Shown here one piece after another: positions 1 to 9,700 of a DNA stretch of 20,948 nucleotides. The DNA is from Actinomycetes bacterium (GTDB lineage: Bacteria > Actinomycetota > Actinomycetes > Actinomycetales > Dermabacteraceae), in contig JAEWEZ010000030.1 of NCBI GenBank assembly GCA_023389045.1, positions 1-20,948 of the forward strand. The letters run 5' to 3'. Position 1 is the first letter of the stretch. The number at the start of each line of letters is the position of its first letter. Made by a program: the position numbers and the translations under genes. The notes under the pieces are model-generated. The model was not told the DNA's origin. It did not search any database and saw nothing but the letters and a program-made list of their open reading frames with translations.

Positions 1-1
1 C

Positions 2-976
2 GCCCTGGTCACCGCTTGCGGTTCCGAAGAGAAGCCCGCCGCCGACGGTGGCGCCAAGGAGCCCGCCAAGGACGGTAAGGAAGGCGCCGAGGGTGGCGCC
101 AAGATCGAGATCGAGGACAACCACGGCAAGCAGAGCGTGCCGTCCCCGGCGAAGTCCGTGATCTGCACCGACAACCGCTCCTTCGAGGTCCTTGCGGCAT
201 GGGACGTGAAGCTGTCTGCAGCTCCGAAGCGTCTGATCCCCAAGACCATCGAGAAGTACAAGAACGACGACTCCATCCTCGACATGGGCAACCACAAAGA
301 GCCCGATCTCGAGAAGGTCGTTGAGGCCAAGCCTGACCTCATCATTAACGGCCAGCGCTTCCGCAAGCGCTACGACAAACTCAAGGAGCTTGCTCCCCAG
401 GCCGCGATCGTCGAGTTCGACCCGCGTGACGGCAAGCCCTTCGACGAAGAGCTCAAGCGTCAGGTGACTTCCCTCGGCACCATCTTCGGCAAGGAAGACG
501 AGGCCAAGAAGCTCGTTGAGGAATTCGAAGCCGCCATCGAGCGCGCCAAGAAGGCCTACAAGAAGGAAGACACGGTCATGGCTGTGATCACCTCCGGTGG
601 CGAGATCGGCTACGTGGCTCCCTCCCAGGGTCGCGCTCTCGGCCCGGTCTTCGACCTCCTCGGCATGACCCCCGCCCTGAAGGTCGAGGGTGCCTCCAAG
701 GACCACAAGGGTGACGACATCTCCGTCGAGGCGATCGCCGACTCCAACCCCCACTGGATCCTGGTCATGGACCGCGACGCCGCCATCGCCGCCGACAAGC
801 CGGAGTACAAGCCGGCCGCCAAGGTGATCGAGGAGTCCCAGGCGCTGACCAGCGTCACCGCCGTCTCCGAGGGCAACATCGTGTACATGCCCGCCGACAC
901 CTACACCAACGAGTCGATCCAGACCTACACCGAGTTCTTCAACTCCCTGGCCGACGCCTTCGAGGCCAAGGCCTGA
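2..976 (+). CDS. Iron-siderophore ABC importer, substrate-binding lipoprotein (5' partial)
   Basis: This protein captures a ferric siderophore at the outer face of the membrane and delivers it to the two permeases encoded next. The first in-frame codons read ALVTAC, the end of a signal peptide with a lipobox; the lipidated Cys is at 17-19, so the start codon and most of the signal peptide lie upstream of the window. After the Cys comes a Gly/Lys/Glu-rich linker of about 30 residues, then a type III periplasmic-binding fold (PF01497). The segments EPDLEKVVEAKPDLII, SQGRALGPVFDLLGM and NPHWILVMDRDAAI are typical of the CeuE/FatB/YclQ group that binds catecholate or petrobactin-like siderophores. 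Family assignment is firm; the ligand is inferred. The visible part has 324 codons. Its TGA shares one base with the next ATG, indicating translational coupling. The GTG at 137 lies inside the gene and is not the start. Any iron-regulated promoter would be outside the window. Confidence 0.93.
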   Translation, partial: ALVTACGSEEKPAADGGAKEPAKDGKEGAEGGAKIEIEDNHGKQSVPSPAKSVICTDNRSFEVLAAWDVKLSAAPKRLIPKTIEKYKNDDSILDMGNHKEPDLEKVVEAKPDLIINGQRFRKRYDKLKELAPQAAIVEFDPRDGKPFDEELKRQVTSLGTIFGKEDEAKKLVEEFEAAIERAKKAYKKEDTVMAVITSGGEIGYVAPSQGRALGPVFDLLGMTPALKVEGASKDHKGDDISVEAIADSNPHWILVMDRDAAIAADKPEYKPAAKVIEESQALTSVTAVSEGNIVYMPADTYTNESIQTYTEFFNSLADAFEAKA

Positions 977-1977
977 TGTCCATCGCCCCCGTCGATACCG
1001 AAAAGACCCCCGAGCAGGCGCGACGTAGCCGCGGCAAACTCCTCGATCCCAACCTCGCTCTAGGAATCCTCGCAGTCGCGGGTCTCCTCGTCGCCTCACT
1101 CCTCGTGGGCGTCTACGACCTCGGTGCCGACGGGGGCGAAGACATTTTCTGGATCACCCGCATCCCGCGGACCGCCGCCCTCATCCTGGCCGGCGCGGCC
1201 ATGGCCATGAGCGGCCTGGTCATGCAGATGCTGACCCAGAACCGATTCGTCGAGCCCACCACCACCGGCACCACCGAATGGGCTGGGCTCGGCCTCATCC
1301 TGGTCATGGTTGTGAACCCCGAGGCGAGCATCATGACCAGGATGGTGGTCGCCATCGTGATGGCTTTCATCGGCACGATGGTGTTCTTCGCCTTCCTTCG
1401 GCGCGTGACCCTGCGCTTCTCGCTCATCGTGCCGATCATCGGCATCATGCTCGGGGCCGTCATTAGCTCTGTCACGACCTTTATCGCCCTGGAGTTCGAC
1501 GCCCTGCAGAGCCTGGGCATCTGGTTCGCCGGATCCTTCACCTCCGTGCTGCGCGGCCAATACGAAGTGCTCTGGATCGTGCTGTTCGTGGTCATCGCCG
1601 TGTTCATCACCGCCGACCGACTCACTGTGGCCGGGCTCGGAGAAGAAATCGCCACCAACGTCGGCGTGAACTACCAGCGGATGGTGCTGATCGGCACCAT
1701 GCTGATCGCGATCGCCACCGGTGTCATCACCGTCGTCGTTGGAAACCTGCCCTTCCTGGGGCTCATTGTTCCCAACATCGTCTCCCTGCTGCGCGGCGAT
1801 GACCTGCGGTCTAACCTGCCGTGGGTGTGCCTGCTCGGCATCGCCATCGTGACCATCTGCGACCTCGCCGGACGCCTCATCATCATGCCCTTCGAGATCC
1901 CCGTCTCCGTGATCCTCGGCATCCTCGGCGCGATCGTCTTCATCTCCCTCCTGCTGCGGCAGCGCCGCGCCGGCTGA
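976..1977 (+). CDS. FecCD-family siderophore permease (first, YclN/FatD-like)
   Basis: This is a membrane subunit that forms one half of the siderophore channel. It has 333 residues, a normal length for FecCD (PF01032). After a charged N-terminus of about 25 residues come multiple hydrophobic helices. The family hallmark RIPRTAALILAGAAMAMSG starts near residue 62, followed by Gln and by NRFVEPTTTGTTEWAGLG, which is characteristic of the YclN/FatD branch rather than FhuB or BtuC. The ATPase-contact region reads GNLPFLGLIVPNIVSLLRGDD, where many relatives have PHIARxxxGxDHR; this variant fits the YclN type. The start ATG overlaps the upstream stop by one base. A 15-nt gap separates it from the second permease. 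The two permeases are distinct and should act as a heterodimer. Family assignment is firm; substrate is inferred from the binding protein. Confidence 0.93.
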   Translation: MSIAPVDTEKTPEQARRSRGKLLDPNLALGILAVAGLLVASLLVGVYDLGADGGEDIFWITRIPRTAALILAGAAMAMSGLVMQMLTQNRFVEPTTTGTTEWAGLGLILVMVVNPEASIMTRMVVAIVMAFIGTMVFFAFLRRVTLRFSLIVPIIGIMLGAVISSVTTFIALEFDALQSLGIWFAGSFTSVLRGQYEVLWIVLFVVIAVFITADRLTVAGLGEEIATNVGVNYQRMVLIGTMLIAIATGVITVVVGNLPFLGLIVPNIVSLLRGDDLRSNLPWVCLLGIAIVTICDLAGRLIIMPFEIPVSVILGILGAIVFISLLLRQRRAG

Positions 1978-1992
1978 CCCCGGAAACGCCCC

Positions 1993-3068
1993 ATGATGAC
2001 CGAACCCGTCACCACGCCCGGCCATGCCCCCGCCGAGGCCCGCGACCTCGACACCGCGGACCAGCCCCGCCACGGATCCGGCGCCTTCCCCACCCTGCGC
2101 GCCCGTGCCCGCTACGCGACGCTGATGACGATCCTCCTGGGCACCTCGATCGGCCTCGGCTTCCTCCACCTCGCCTGGGATAACCCCCTGCCCGTGGGCA
2201 GCGAAGGATTCTGGCTCATTGCCGACCTGCGCGCCACCTCGCTGATCGCCATGCTCATCGTGGCGATCTGCCAGGCTACCGCCACGATCTCCTTCCAGAC
2301 CGTCACCAACAACCGCATCATCACCCCCTCGATCATGGGCTTTGAATCGCTGTACGTCGCGATCCAAACCTTCATGGTCTACACCTTCGGAATCGCCGGG
2401 GTCACGATGATCGTGGGCGGCTGGCAGTTCGTTGGCATGATCGCCGCCATGGTGGGCCTCTCGCTGATCCTCTACGGCTGGCTGCTCGCCGGAAAATACG
2501 GAAACCTGCAGATCATGCTGCTGATCGGCATCATCATCGGCGGCGGCCTCGGCTCCGTCTCCACCTTCATGCAGCGCCTGCTGACCCCCAGTGAGTTCGA
2601 CGTTCTTACCGCCCAGCTCTTCGGGAACATCTCCAACGCCGACAAGGCCTACTTCCCGATCGCGATCCCGCTCGCCGGCGCCGCCTGTCTTGGCCTCTGG
2701 CTCTCCTCCCGCCGCCTCAACGTGATGGCGCTCGGACGCGAAAGCGCGATCAACCTCGGCATCAACCACAAACGCGCCACCATCACGATGCTCATCATGG
2801 TCTCCGTGCTGATGGCCGTCTCGACCGCGCTCGTTGGGCCGATGACCTTCTTCGGCTTCCTCGTCGCCACCATGACCTACCAGATGGCCGACACCTTCGA
2901 TCACCGGCGCGTCTTCCCCATGGCCGTGCTGCTCGGCTTCACGATCCTCTCCGGCGCCTACTTCGTCATGCGCAACATCTTCTACGCGCAGGGCGTGGTC
3001 TCGATCCTGATCGAAATGGTCGGCGGCACCGTCTTCCTCATCGTCATCCTCCGAAAGGGCCGACTGCT

Positions 3069-3072
<4 letters not shown>
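1993..3072 (+). CDS. FecCD-family siderophore permease (second, YclO/FatC-like)
   Basis: This is the second membrane subunit of the siderophore importer, with 359 residues. It starts with two adjacent Met codons (1993 and 1996); either could be used, and no strong Shine-Dalgarno is visible, which fits coupled translation from the gene 15 nt upstream. A polar N-terminal extension of about 40 residues precedes the first helix, longer than usual for the family. The helices then follow the FecCD pattern, with TNNRIITPSIMGFESLYVAIQ near residues 100-120 and GPMTFFGFLVATMTYQ near 280 in the ATPase-coupling position; both fit the YclO/FatC branch. The stop overlaps the ATPase start in a GTGA arrangement. 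It should pair with the first permease. The product is clear; which siderophore it carries is not. Confidence 0.92.
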
Positions 3073-3824
<752 letters not shown>

Positions 3825-3842
3825 GCGGTGTTGGCGGGGCCG

Positions 3843-3856
3843 GGGGCTGTAGCCCC
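3843..3856 (+). terminator. Short G/C hairpin after the siderophore operon
   Basis: The arms GGGGCT and AGCCCC are separated by GT, about 18 nt after the ATPase stop. In RNA the realistic form is a 5-bp stem with a 4-nt loop. No U-run follows, so it may be only a weak or partial terminator. Hairpin element A lies 67 nt further on and may do the main work. Confidence 0.35.
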
Positions 3857-3922
3857 ATCTACCTAGCCAGCGGCAGTGGCGTGGCCTTGTGCCTCGTTTA
3901 CCCGGTGATCTCGTGAGCAAAG

Positions 3923-3977
3923 GGGACGCTGGTGGTGCTAGCCGTGCATTATGCACGGCTGTGGCCGCTGGAGTCCC
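3923..3977 (+). repeat. 55-nt hairpin element, copy A
   Basis: This sequence is exactly symmetric about base 3950. The outer arms GGGAC/GTCCC form a 5-bp stem. A lower stem rich in G-U pairs (3929-3936 with 3964-3971), a 3 x 3 internal mismatch (3937-3939 / 3961-3963), and a perfect 9-bp apical stem AGCCGTGCA/TGCACGGCT with loop TTA follow. The last internal pair (3939/3961) could also form a G-U wobble. The same layout recurs at 5057-5111, on the other side of the aldo/keto reductase gene. Four or more wobble pairs work only if the + strand is the RNA, which suggests a transcribed structure. It could be a terminator, a small REP-like dispersed repeat or an RNA element; I do not recognise it as a named family. 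Confidence 0.7.
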
Positions 3978-4112
3978 GTGTAGTCCCCGCGCGCGGCGGT
4001 AGGCGGCGGCGGTGGCGGCGTCGGAGCAACCCCAGCCGCCCAGCCGGCGGACTCAGGAAGCCAGCCGTAGGGTGGAAGGGTACGCATCCGCCACCCGTCC
4101 CCAGGAGGATCC

Positions 4113-4946
4113 ATGACCACCAGCCCCACCCTGACCTTCCACGACGGCCACACCATCCCGCAGCTCGGCTACGGCGTGTGGAAAGTGAAGGACGAGGTGG
4201 CCGCCGATGTGGTGCAGCAGGCGATCCACGCCGGCTACCGCCACATCGACACCGCCCGGATCTACGGCAATGAAGAGGGAGTGGGCCGCGCCGTCGCCTC
4301 CGCAGGCGTTGCCCGCGAGGATCTGTTCATCACCACCAAGCTGTGGAATGAGGACCATGCTCACGACCGCGCGCTCGCCGCGATTGACGCCTCCCTCGAC
4401 CGCCTGGGCTTGGACTACGTGGACCTCTACCTCATCCACTGGGCGAAGCCGAAGCAGGGCCTGTACCTCGAGGCGTGGAAGGCCATGCTCGAGATTCACG
4501 CTTCCGGTAAGGCCCGCTCGATTGGCGTCTCCAACTTCCCGGCTGAGCAGCTGGAAGAGATTATCGAGGCCACCGGCGTCGTCCCGGTGATTCACCAGAT
4601 CGAGCTGCACCCCTACTTCCAGCAGAAGGAACTGCGCGAGCTGAACGCCCGCCACGGCATCCTCACCGAGGCCTACTCCCCGCTGGGGTCCGGCAGCGAG
4701 GTGCTCGAAGACCCCGTGATCAGCGAGATCGCTGCCTCGAAGGGGTGCACCACCGCGCAGGTGATCCTGGCCTGGCACCGCCAGCTCGGCAATGTGGTGA
4801 TCCCGAAGTCTGTAACGCCGGAGCGCATCGTCTCGAACTTCGCCTCGCTTGAAGTGACCCTGAGCGATGAGGAGATGGCGCGCATCGAGGAGCTGGACCG
4901 GGCTGACGGCCGCGTGGGCACGGACCCCGCTCTCTGCGACTTCTGA
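4113..4946 (+). CDS. Aldo/keto reductase (AKR superfamily)
   Basis: This is a cytosolic NADPH-dependent oxidoreductase of 277 residues, a (beta/alpha)8-barrel of normal length. The catalytic tetrad is complete: Asp46, Tyr51, Lys76 and His109, within GYRHIDTARIYGNE, TTKLWN and DLYLIHW. The segment GKARSIGVSNF (about 140-150) and the C-terminal IPKSVTPERIVSNF are the usual family signatures, the latter binding the 2'-phosphate of NADPH. The closest group is the bacterial 2,5-diketo-D-gluconate reductase-like/prostaglandin-F-synthase-like AKR5 set, but the true substrate cannot be read from sequence. The start is well set by an AGGAGG at 4103-4108, 4 nt before the ATG. It stands alone, 288 bp from the siderophore ATPase and convergent to the esterase gene, with a hairpin element on each side. 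Confidence 0.92.
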   Translation: MTTSPTLTFHDGHTIPQLGYGVWKVKDEVAADVVQQAIHAGYRHIDTARIYGNEEGVGRAVASAGVAREDLFITTKLWNEDHAHDRALAAIDASLDRLGLDYVDLYLIHWAKPKQGLYLEAWKAMLEIHASGKARSIGVSNFPAEQLEEIIEATGVVPVIHQIELHPYFQQKELRELNARHGILTEAYSPLGSGSEVLEDPVISEIAASKGCTTAQVILAWHRQLGNVVIPKSVTPERIVSNFASLEVTLSDEEMARIEELDRADGRVGTDPALCDF

Positions 4947-4958
4947 CCTCAGCCTGTG

Positions 4959-5010
4959 ACGGGCGGGTGGCTTTGGCTCTGCGGTATCGCGTGGCCGGCC
5001 ACCCGCCCGT
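4959..5010 (+). terminator. Long-loop hairpin terminator after the aldo/keto reductase
   Basis: A perfect 13-bp stem, ACGGGCGGGTGGC (4959-4971) with GCCACCCGCCCGT (4998-5010), encloses a 26-nt loop. It begins 12 nt after the aldo/keto reductase stop and is followed by TTGTG rather than a full U-run. Position and strength fit transcription termination; the large loop is atypical. Confidence 0.55.
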
Positions 5011-5056
5011 TGTGCTGTGGCTGGGTTAGCGGGGCTCCGGCTAGGCGGGTCTAGAC

Positions 5057-5111
5057 GGGACTCAGGCGGTTGCAGCTGTGCATATTGCGCGGCTAGTACC
5101 GCTGGTGTCCC
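5057..5111 (+). repeat. 55-nt hairpin element, copy B, with a T-run
   Basis: This is the second copy of the element at 3923-3977, symmetric about base 5084. It shares the GGGAC/GTCCC base, the mismatch at the sixth pair, the 3 x 3 internal mismatch and a 9-bp apical stem AGCTGTGCA/TGCGCGGCT with two G-U wobbles. Relative to copy A, the pairs at stem positions 11, 14, 21 and 23 change but still pair. Here the base extends by about four pairs (5053-5056 with 5112-5115) and a TTTT run follows at 5113-5116, so this copy looks like an intrinsic terminator reading in the + direction. Confidence 0.7.
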
Positions 5112-5264
5112 GTTTTGTTGCGGGGTGGTGGGGTAGGTGGGGCCAAGGCTGGGTTGGCCGAGGGAGGGGTGCCCGGTGTGAGAGATAAGAAGGTCCGCAG
5201 CCCAGGCCCCGCACCCCAGCCCGCAGCCCAGCCGCACCCCAGCCAGCCGCACCCCAGCCCCGCC

Positions 5265-6536
5265 TCACCCCGCCTTCGCCGGCCGGAACGCGGGAACCTG
5301 GCCGGTCAACCAGTCCAGGCTGTCCCCGCCGTGCGCGGTCCACACGGTCATCGCGTGCCCGCCGCGTTCGGCAATCGCCGCGGTGAACTGCAGCGGCGCA
5401 GGATCAGAGCCAAGCGAGGCCCGCAGCGCCTTCAGGCTGGGCTTGGGCAGCGGATCATCCCCACCCGCATAGAAGTACATGCGCACGGCCGGACGGTCCT
5501 TAGCCAGCAGTTTCGGCAGGTCATAGCGCGGATCGCCGGGCGGATTCCAGCGCTGCCCCTTGGCGTAGTCGGGGGTGAAGTAGCCGCCGAGCGAGAGGCT
5601 GGTGCGGGCCACCTGGGGGTGGCGTACCGAGATCATGGTGGCGCACCAGCCGCCGGCGCTGTAGCCGTAGGTGGCCCAGGCGTCCGGGTCTTCCACGGTG
5701 CGCAGATGCTGGCGGGCGGCGATCGCGAGGTCCTCGGAGATCCAGGTTTCCCACTGGGTTCCCTGGCCGCGAGCCACGGATGGTTTACGCCCGGCCGGCA
5801 CGGCAGCGGAGCCACGGCCGGCGCGCCCATGCCCGGTCGGGTCGCTCTGATCAACGCATTCGGTGTCGTAATGCCCGGGGTAGACGCGCGGGGAGACGAT
5901 GATCGTGGGCCGCATCGTCCCTTCCTTGACGCGCTCTTCGATCAGGTCGTGCAGGTGGAAGGCGTCGCGGAAGGCTTCTGGCGAACCGGGGATACCGCTG
6001 AAGGCAAGGATCACGGGGTAACGCTGCTCGGGGTTCTCGAGGTAACCGGCGGGGAGGTACACGAGCGCTTCGGTGTGCACATCGCTGGCTGTGCCGGGCA
6101 CGTCCATCGTGACCCACTGCCCGGCCCGGGTGTCTGTGACTCCTTTGAGTGCGGGGTCGCGCAGGGGGTTCTTGAGGGAGGTGGGGACGGCGGCGGTCTG
6201 GGCCCCGGCCAGCTTTTTCTGCTCGCCGGGCGCCGCTTCAACGTGCCCATCCGTGGTCACGGTGGCCTCTCCGGAGCCGAGGAAGAGGTCGGACCAGGAG
6301 GTGTACATGGCGAAGGCCCGGTTGATCCACAGCCCGGTACTGGCCATGAGCAGCACCGCGACCAGCAGCGTGGCGATGAACTGCAGAGCAATAGCCCCCG
6401 CTCCGGCGCGACCGCGGGCCGCTCCGGCGCGTGCAGCACGCCGCGGCAGGATGACCGCGACAAAAACCAGCGCGAGGAGCGTCAGCACACTGACGCCAAC
6501 GCAGACGACAAGCCCGTTGAGGGCGAAAACTTCCAT
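5265..6536 (-). CDS. Membrane-anchored alpha/beta hydrolase, putative esterase (PF00756-like)
   Basis: This protein has 423 residues from the ATG at 6536. Two hydrophobic helices (about 8-31 and 48-69) precede a large soluble domain, which I infer faces outside. The alpha/beta-hydrolase triad is visible: nucleophile Ser293 in GYSAGGW, acid Asp360/Asp361 in YAGGDDP, and His394 in GGHAM. The layout resembles the esterase D/antigen-85/enterochelin-esterase family; I cannot name a substrate. A low-complexity insert of about 25 Gly/Arg/Ala-rich residues lies ahead of the nucleophile. An alternative GTG start at 6575 adds 13 residues but sits inside a palindrome and gives a less natural N-terminus, so I prefer 6536. 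The gene is divergent from lysX, with about 250 bp between starts. Other aminoacyl-phosphatidylglycerol synthases are paired with esterases that hydrolyse the product, so such a role is a reasonable inference. Confidence 0.85.
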   Translation of the reverse strand: MEVFALNGLVVCVGVSVLTLLALVFVAVILPRRAARAGAARGRAGAGAIALQFIATLLVAVLLMASTGLWINRAFAMYTSWSDLFLGSGEATVTTDGHVEAAPGEQKKLAGAQTAAVPTSLKNPLRDPALKGVTDTRAGQWVTMDVPGTASDVHTEALVYLPAGYLENPEQRYPVILAFSGIPGSPEAFRDAFHLHDLIEERVKEGTMRPTIIVSPRVYPGHYDTECVDQSDPTGHGRAGRGSAAVPAGRKPSVARGQGTQWETWISEDLAIAARQHLRTVEDPDAWATYGYSAGGWCATMISVRHPQVARTSLSLGGYFTPDYAKGQRWNPPGDPRYDLPKLLAKDRPAVRMYFYAGGDDPLPKPSLKALRASLGSDPAPLQFTAAIAERGGHAMTVWTAHGGDSLDWLTGQVPAFRPAKAG

Positions 6537-6572
6537 CACACGCTCATCCTGTACCCCCGCAGCCCTCACCGG

Positions 6573-6614
6573 CACGGACTGCGGTCCGTGTTCTCCCGGA
6601 TCCCGTATCCGGGA
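6573..6614. promoter_or_regulatory. Two adjacent palindromes in the esterase/lysX divergent region
   Basis: CACGGAC-TGCG-GTCCGTG (6573-6590) and TCCCGGAT-CCCGT-ATCCGGGA (6594-6614) are perfect inverted repeats separated by 3 nt, located 37-78 bp upstream of the preferred esterase start. They could be operators or hairpins in the esterase leader. A third, smaller repeat AGAAC-G-GTTCT (6769-6779) lies directly before the lysX ribosome-binding site. A TATCGT (6690-6695) is a possible -10 for lysX, without a clear -35. Confidence 0.4.
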
Positions 6615-6790
6615 TCGGCCCCACTGCGGCCCGAGTGTGTCCCGGGGAGGAGCCTACGTTCGTCGCTCCTGTGCGGGCGGTGGCAGGCGTATCGTGAGCG
6701 CACGGGCCCACGGCCTCCCACGCCCTATGGCCACCACAGGGCTTCACCCGCCCCGTACCGACCCCGTGAGAACGGTTCTGAAGGAGAGAC

Positions 6791-9700
6791 ATGAGCAGCC
6801 CATCGGCTCCCGCGACGCCGCGGCCCTGCCCGCGCATGGTGCGTTTGCTGATCTGGGGTCACGTGGTGGCGACCCTCGCAAGCCTGGGCGCGCTCCTGTT
6901 CACGCGGCCGGCCCCGCGGGTGCTCCCTTCGCTCGTCGAGCTGGTGTTCTCCGCGGTCAATATCCCGGTGTTCCCCTCGCTGGTCTCGGTGGCGCTGCTC
7001 ATGCTGGTTTCCAGCGGTCTGGTGCGGCGTAAGCGTCTGGCGCTGTGGGGCGTGATTGCTTTCCAGGTCAGCGGGGCGCTCGTCTCCACACTCCACCTGA
7101 TTGACGTTCTGCGCTACACCCTGCCGGAGCCGCCGGACGCCTCGCTCTGGCCTCTCTTGCTCAGCGACCTGGCGAGTCCCTTCGCCGCAATCCTGATCCT
7201 GATCCTGGCCTGGCGTTTTCGCCACGAGTTCCCGGGCAGCGTGGCGCGGCGTTCCTGGCCGCTCGCCCTGACCGCCGCGGTGGTTGGCCTGGTTCTCACC
7301 ATCGCGGTCACGCATGTGCTGCTGCTGCTCACGCACGGCGAAAGCGATGAGCGCAATATCTTGCTGTATTCGCTGGCCAGGGCCGTGGGCCTGGTGGGCG
7401 GGCATCGTCTGAGCGACGTATCGATGCTGGTGCCGACGGTCGTGGGCATTCTGCTGGGCGCCACGATCCTCATCTCGGCCGCCCTGTTCCTGCGCTCGCC
7501 GCGGATGCGCCGCAGCCGCACGGGCGCCCAAGAGGTTGCGGTGCGGGAGCTTCTGTCCCAGTACGGGCAGCAGGATTCCCTGAGCTATTTCGCGACCCGT
7601 CGCGATAAGGATTACGTGTTCAGCCGGGACGGTCGGGCCGTGATCGCCTTCCAGGCCTCGGGTTCGGTCGCGGTTGCGGCGGGTGATCCGATCGGTCCGC
7701 GTGAAGCCTGGGACGACGCCATCGCCATGTTCCTCGCGGAGTGCCGCCGCCACGGCTGGATGCCGGCGGTGCTCTCGGCGGGGGAGGAGGCAGCCCGGGC
7801 CTGGACCGCGCATGGCCTGATGGCCGTGGTCATGGGTGATGAGGCGATTCTGGAGCCGGAGGTGCTCGAACAGGCGGGCCTCGCGGAGGTCCGTCGGGCG
7901 GCGGCTCGCGCCCGCGGCGAGGGGCTCACGGTGCGGATCCGTCGGCACAGCGCACTCACGGACGAAGAGCGGGCCGACATGGTCCGTTACGCAGATCAGT
8001 GGCGGCACGACGGGGACGAGCGCGGGTTCTCGATGGCGCTGTCGCGTCTGGGCGATCCGGCCGATGGTTCCTGCATCCTGGTCAGCGCGCATGGGCCCGA
8101 CGGCACCTGGCATGGCCTGCTCAGTTTCGTGCCATGGGGGCGCAGTGGGGCGAGCCTCGACGTGATGCGCCGCAGCCCGGATGCGCCGCACGGCGTGACG
8201 GAGCTGATGGTTTCGACGCTGCTGCAGGAGGGTTCGCGCCTGGGCGTGACCCGGGTCAGCCTGAACTTCGCGATGTTCCGGCATGTGTTCGACGATGCGC
8301 AGAAACTCGGGGCGGATTTCCCAACGCGCCTGGTCGCTGCGGTGCTGCAGAAGGCGGACCGCTGGTTCCAGCTGGAGCGTCTGTACCGCTCGAATCAGAA
8401 GTACTGCCCGACGTGGGTTCCGCGGTACATGCTTGCCGATGGGCTGGCGACCCTGCCGCGTACGGCGCTTGCCGCGGGTGCGTTGGAAGGTTTCGTTCCG
8501 CGGTTGTCTCCGACGTGGCCGACGGGCCCCTTGACCGAGGAGCAGTTGGCGGCGGTCGCGGAGATCGACGCGCGGATGCCGGAGATCTCGGATCTGGCGC
8601 CGCGACGCTCGGATCAGTCGCGGCATCGGCTGCGGCATGCGGAGGTGCTGCGGGCGGCGGGTATGGAGCCGTATCCGGTGGGTTTGCCGGAGCCGATGCC
8701 GCTGGCTGCGGCGGTGGCGCTGGTGCAGGAGGGTGCCCCGTCGGCCCCCACCAACCCCACCCCCGACCCCCTGCGGGTTGCGGGCCGGGTGCGGCACCTG
8801 CGCGACCTCGGCGGCGTGCTCTTCGCCGAGATCGTCGATGGCGCCGCGAGCCTGCAGCTCCTCCTGGAGCGTGACGTGCTCGGCGCCGAGAGCTTCGACC
8901 TCTTCGCCGCCGTGGACCGCGGGGACATCGTGCAGGCGGTTGGCCGTCCTGGGCGTTCGCGGCGAGGGGAACCGTCGCTGCTGGTCGAGCAGTGGGTGAT
9001 GGCCTCCAAGTCGCTGCAGCCGATCCCCTTTGACTCCTTTGAGGATCCGGAGGCGCGTCTGCGCAACCGCGCCACCGACATGGTGGTGCATCCGCGGGCG
9101 GTGGACCTGCTGCGGGCACGCTCCACGGTGATCCAGTCGGTGCGCAGCACTCTGCTGCAGGCTGGCCTGCTGGAAGTGGAAACGCCGGTGCTCGCCACCG
9201 TGCACGGCGGTGCAAACGCCCGCCCCTTCCGCACCCGCATCAACGCCTACAGCACTGATCTGACCCTGCGGATCGCACCGGAACTGCAGCTCAAGCGCCT
9301 TATGGTGGGCGGCATGGGCGCGATCTTCGAGATCGGCCGCAACTTCCGCAATGAGGGGGCCGACGCCACCCACAACCCCGAGTTCACGGCGCTGGAAGCG
9401 TATGTGCCCTACAGCGACTACATGCGGATGCGGGAACTGACCGAGCAGATCATCAAGGATGCCTGCCGGGCTGTGCACGGCCGCGAAGCGATGCCGATCG
9501 GCGGGGTCATGACGGATATTTCCGGGCCCTGGGCGGTGGAGTCGGTCTGCGAGGCAGTCTCCCGTGCGGTCGGACGGCCCGTGGATGTGCACACGGATAT
9601 CGACGAGCTGCTTGCCCTCACCCGCGCGCACGGTATTGAGGTGCGCGACGACATGGGACCTGGCGCGCTGATTGAGGAACTGTATGGGGAACTGGTCGAA

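Larger units (their letters stand above)
4947..5264. other. Convergent intergenic spacer (318 bp)
   Basis: This spacer lies between the ends of the aldo/keto reductase (+) and esterase (-) genes. It contains the hairpin at 4959-5010, hairpin element B at 5057-5111, and a C-rich stretch at about 5205-5275 in which GCACCCCAGCC occurs three times (5211, 5234, 5249). I see no convincing coding sequence. Confidence 0.7.

Noticed and set aside
1096..2904. Antisense open frame of 602 codons opposite the siderophore permeases
   Set aside because: Asp/Gly/His-rich mirror frame of two clear FecCD genes.
3923..3977. Classical operator palindrome for the aldo/keto reductase
   Set aside because: A second copy of the same structure lies downstream of that gene and the wobble pattern points to RNA, so a simple operator is less likely, though not excluded.
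5115..6794. + strand open frame of 559 codons opposite the esterase
   Set aside because: Mirror frame that also crosses the divergent promoter region; no domain seen.
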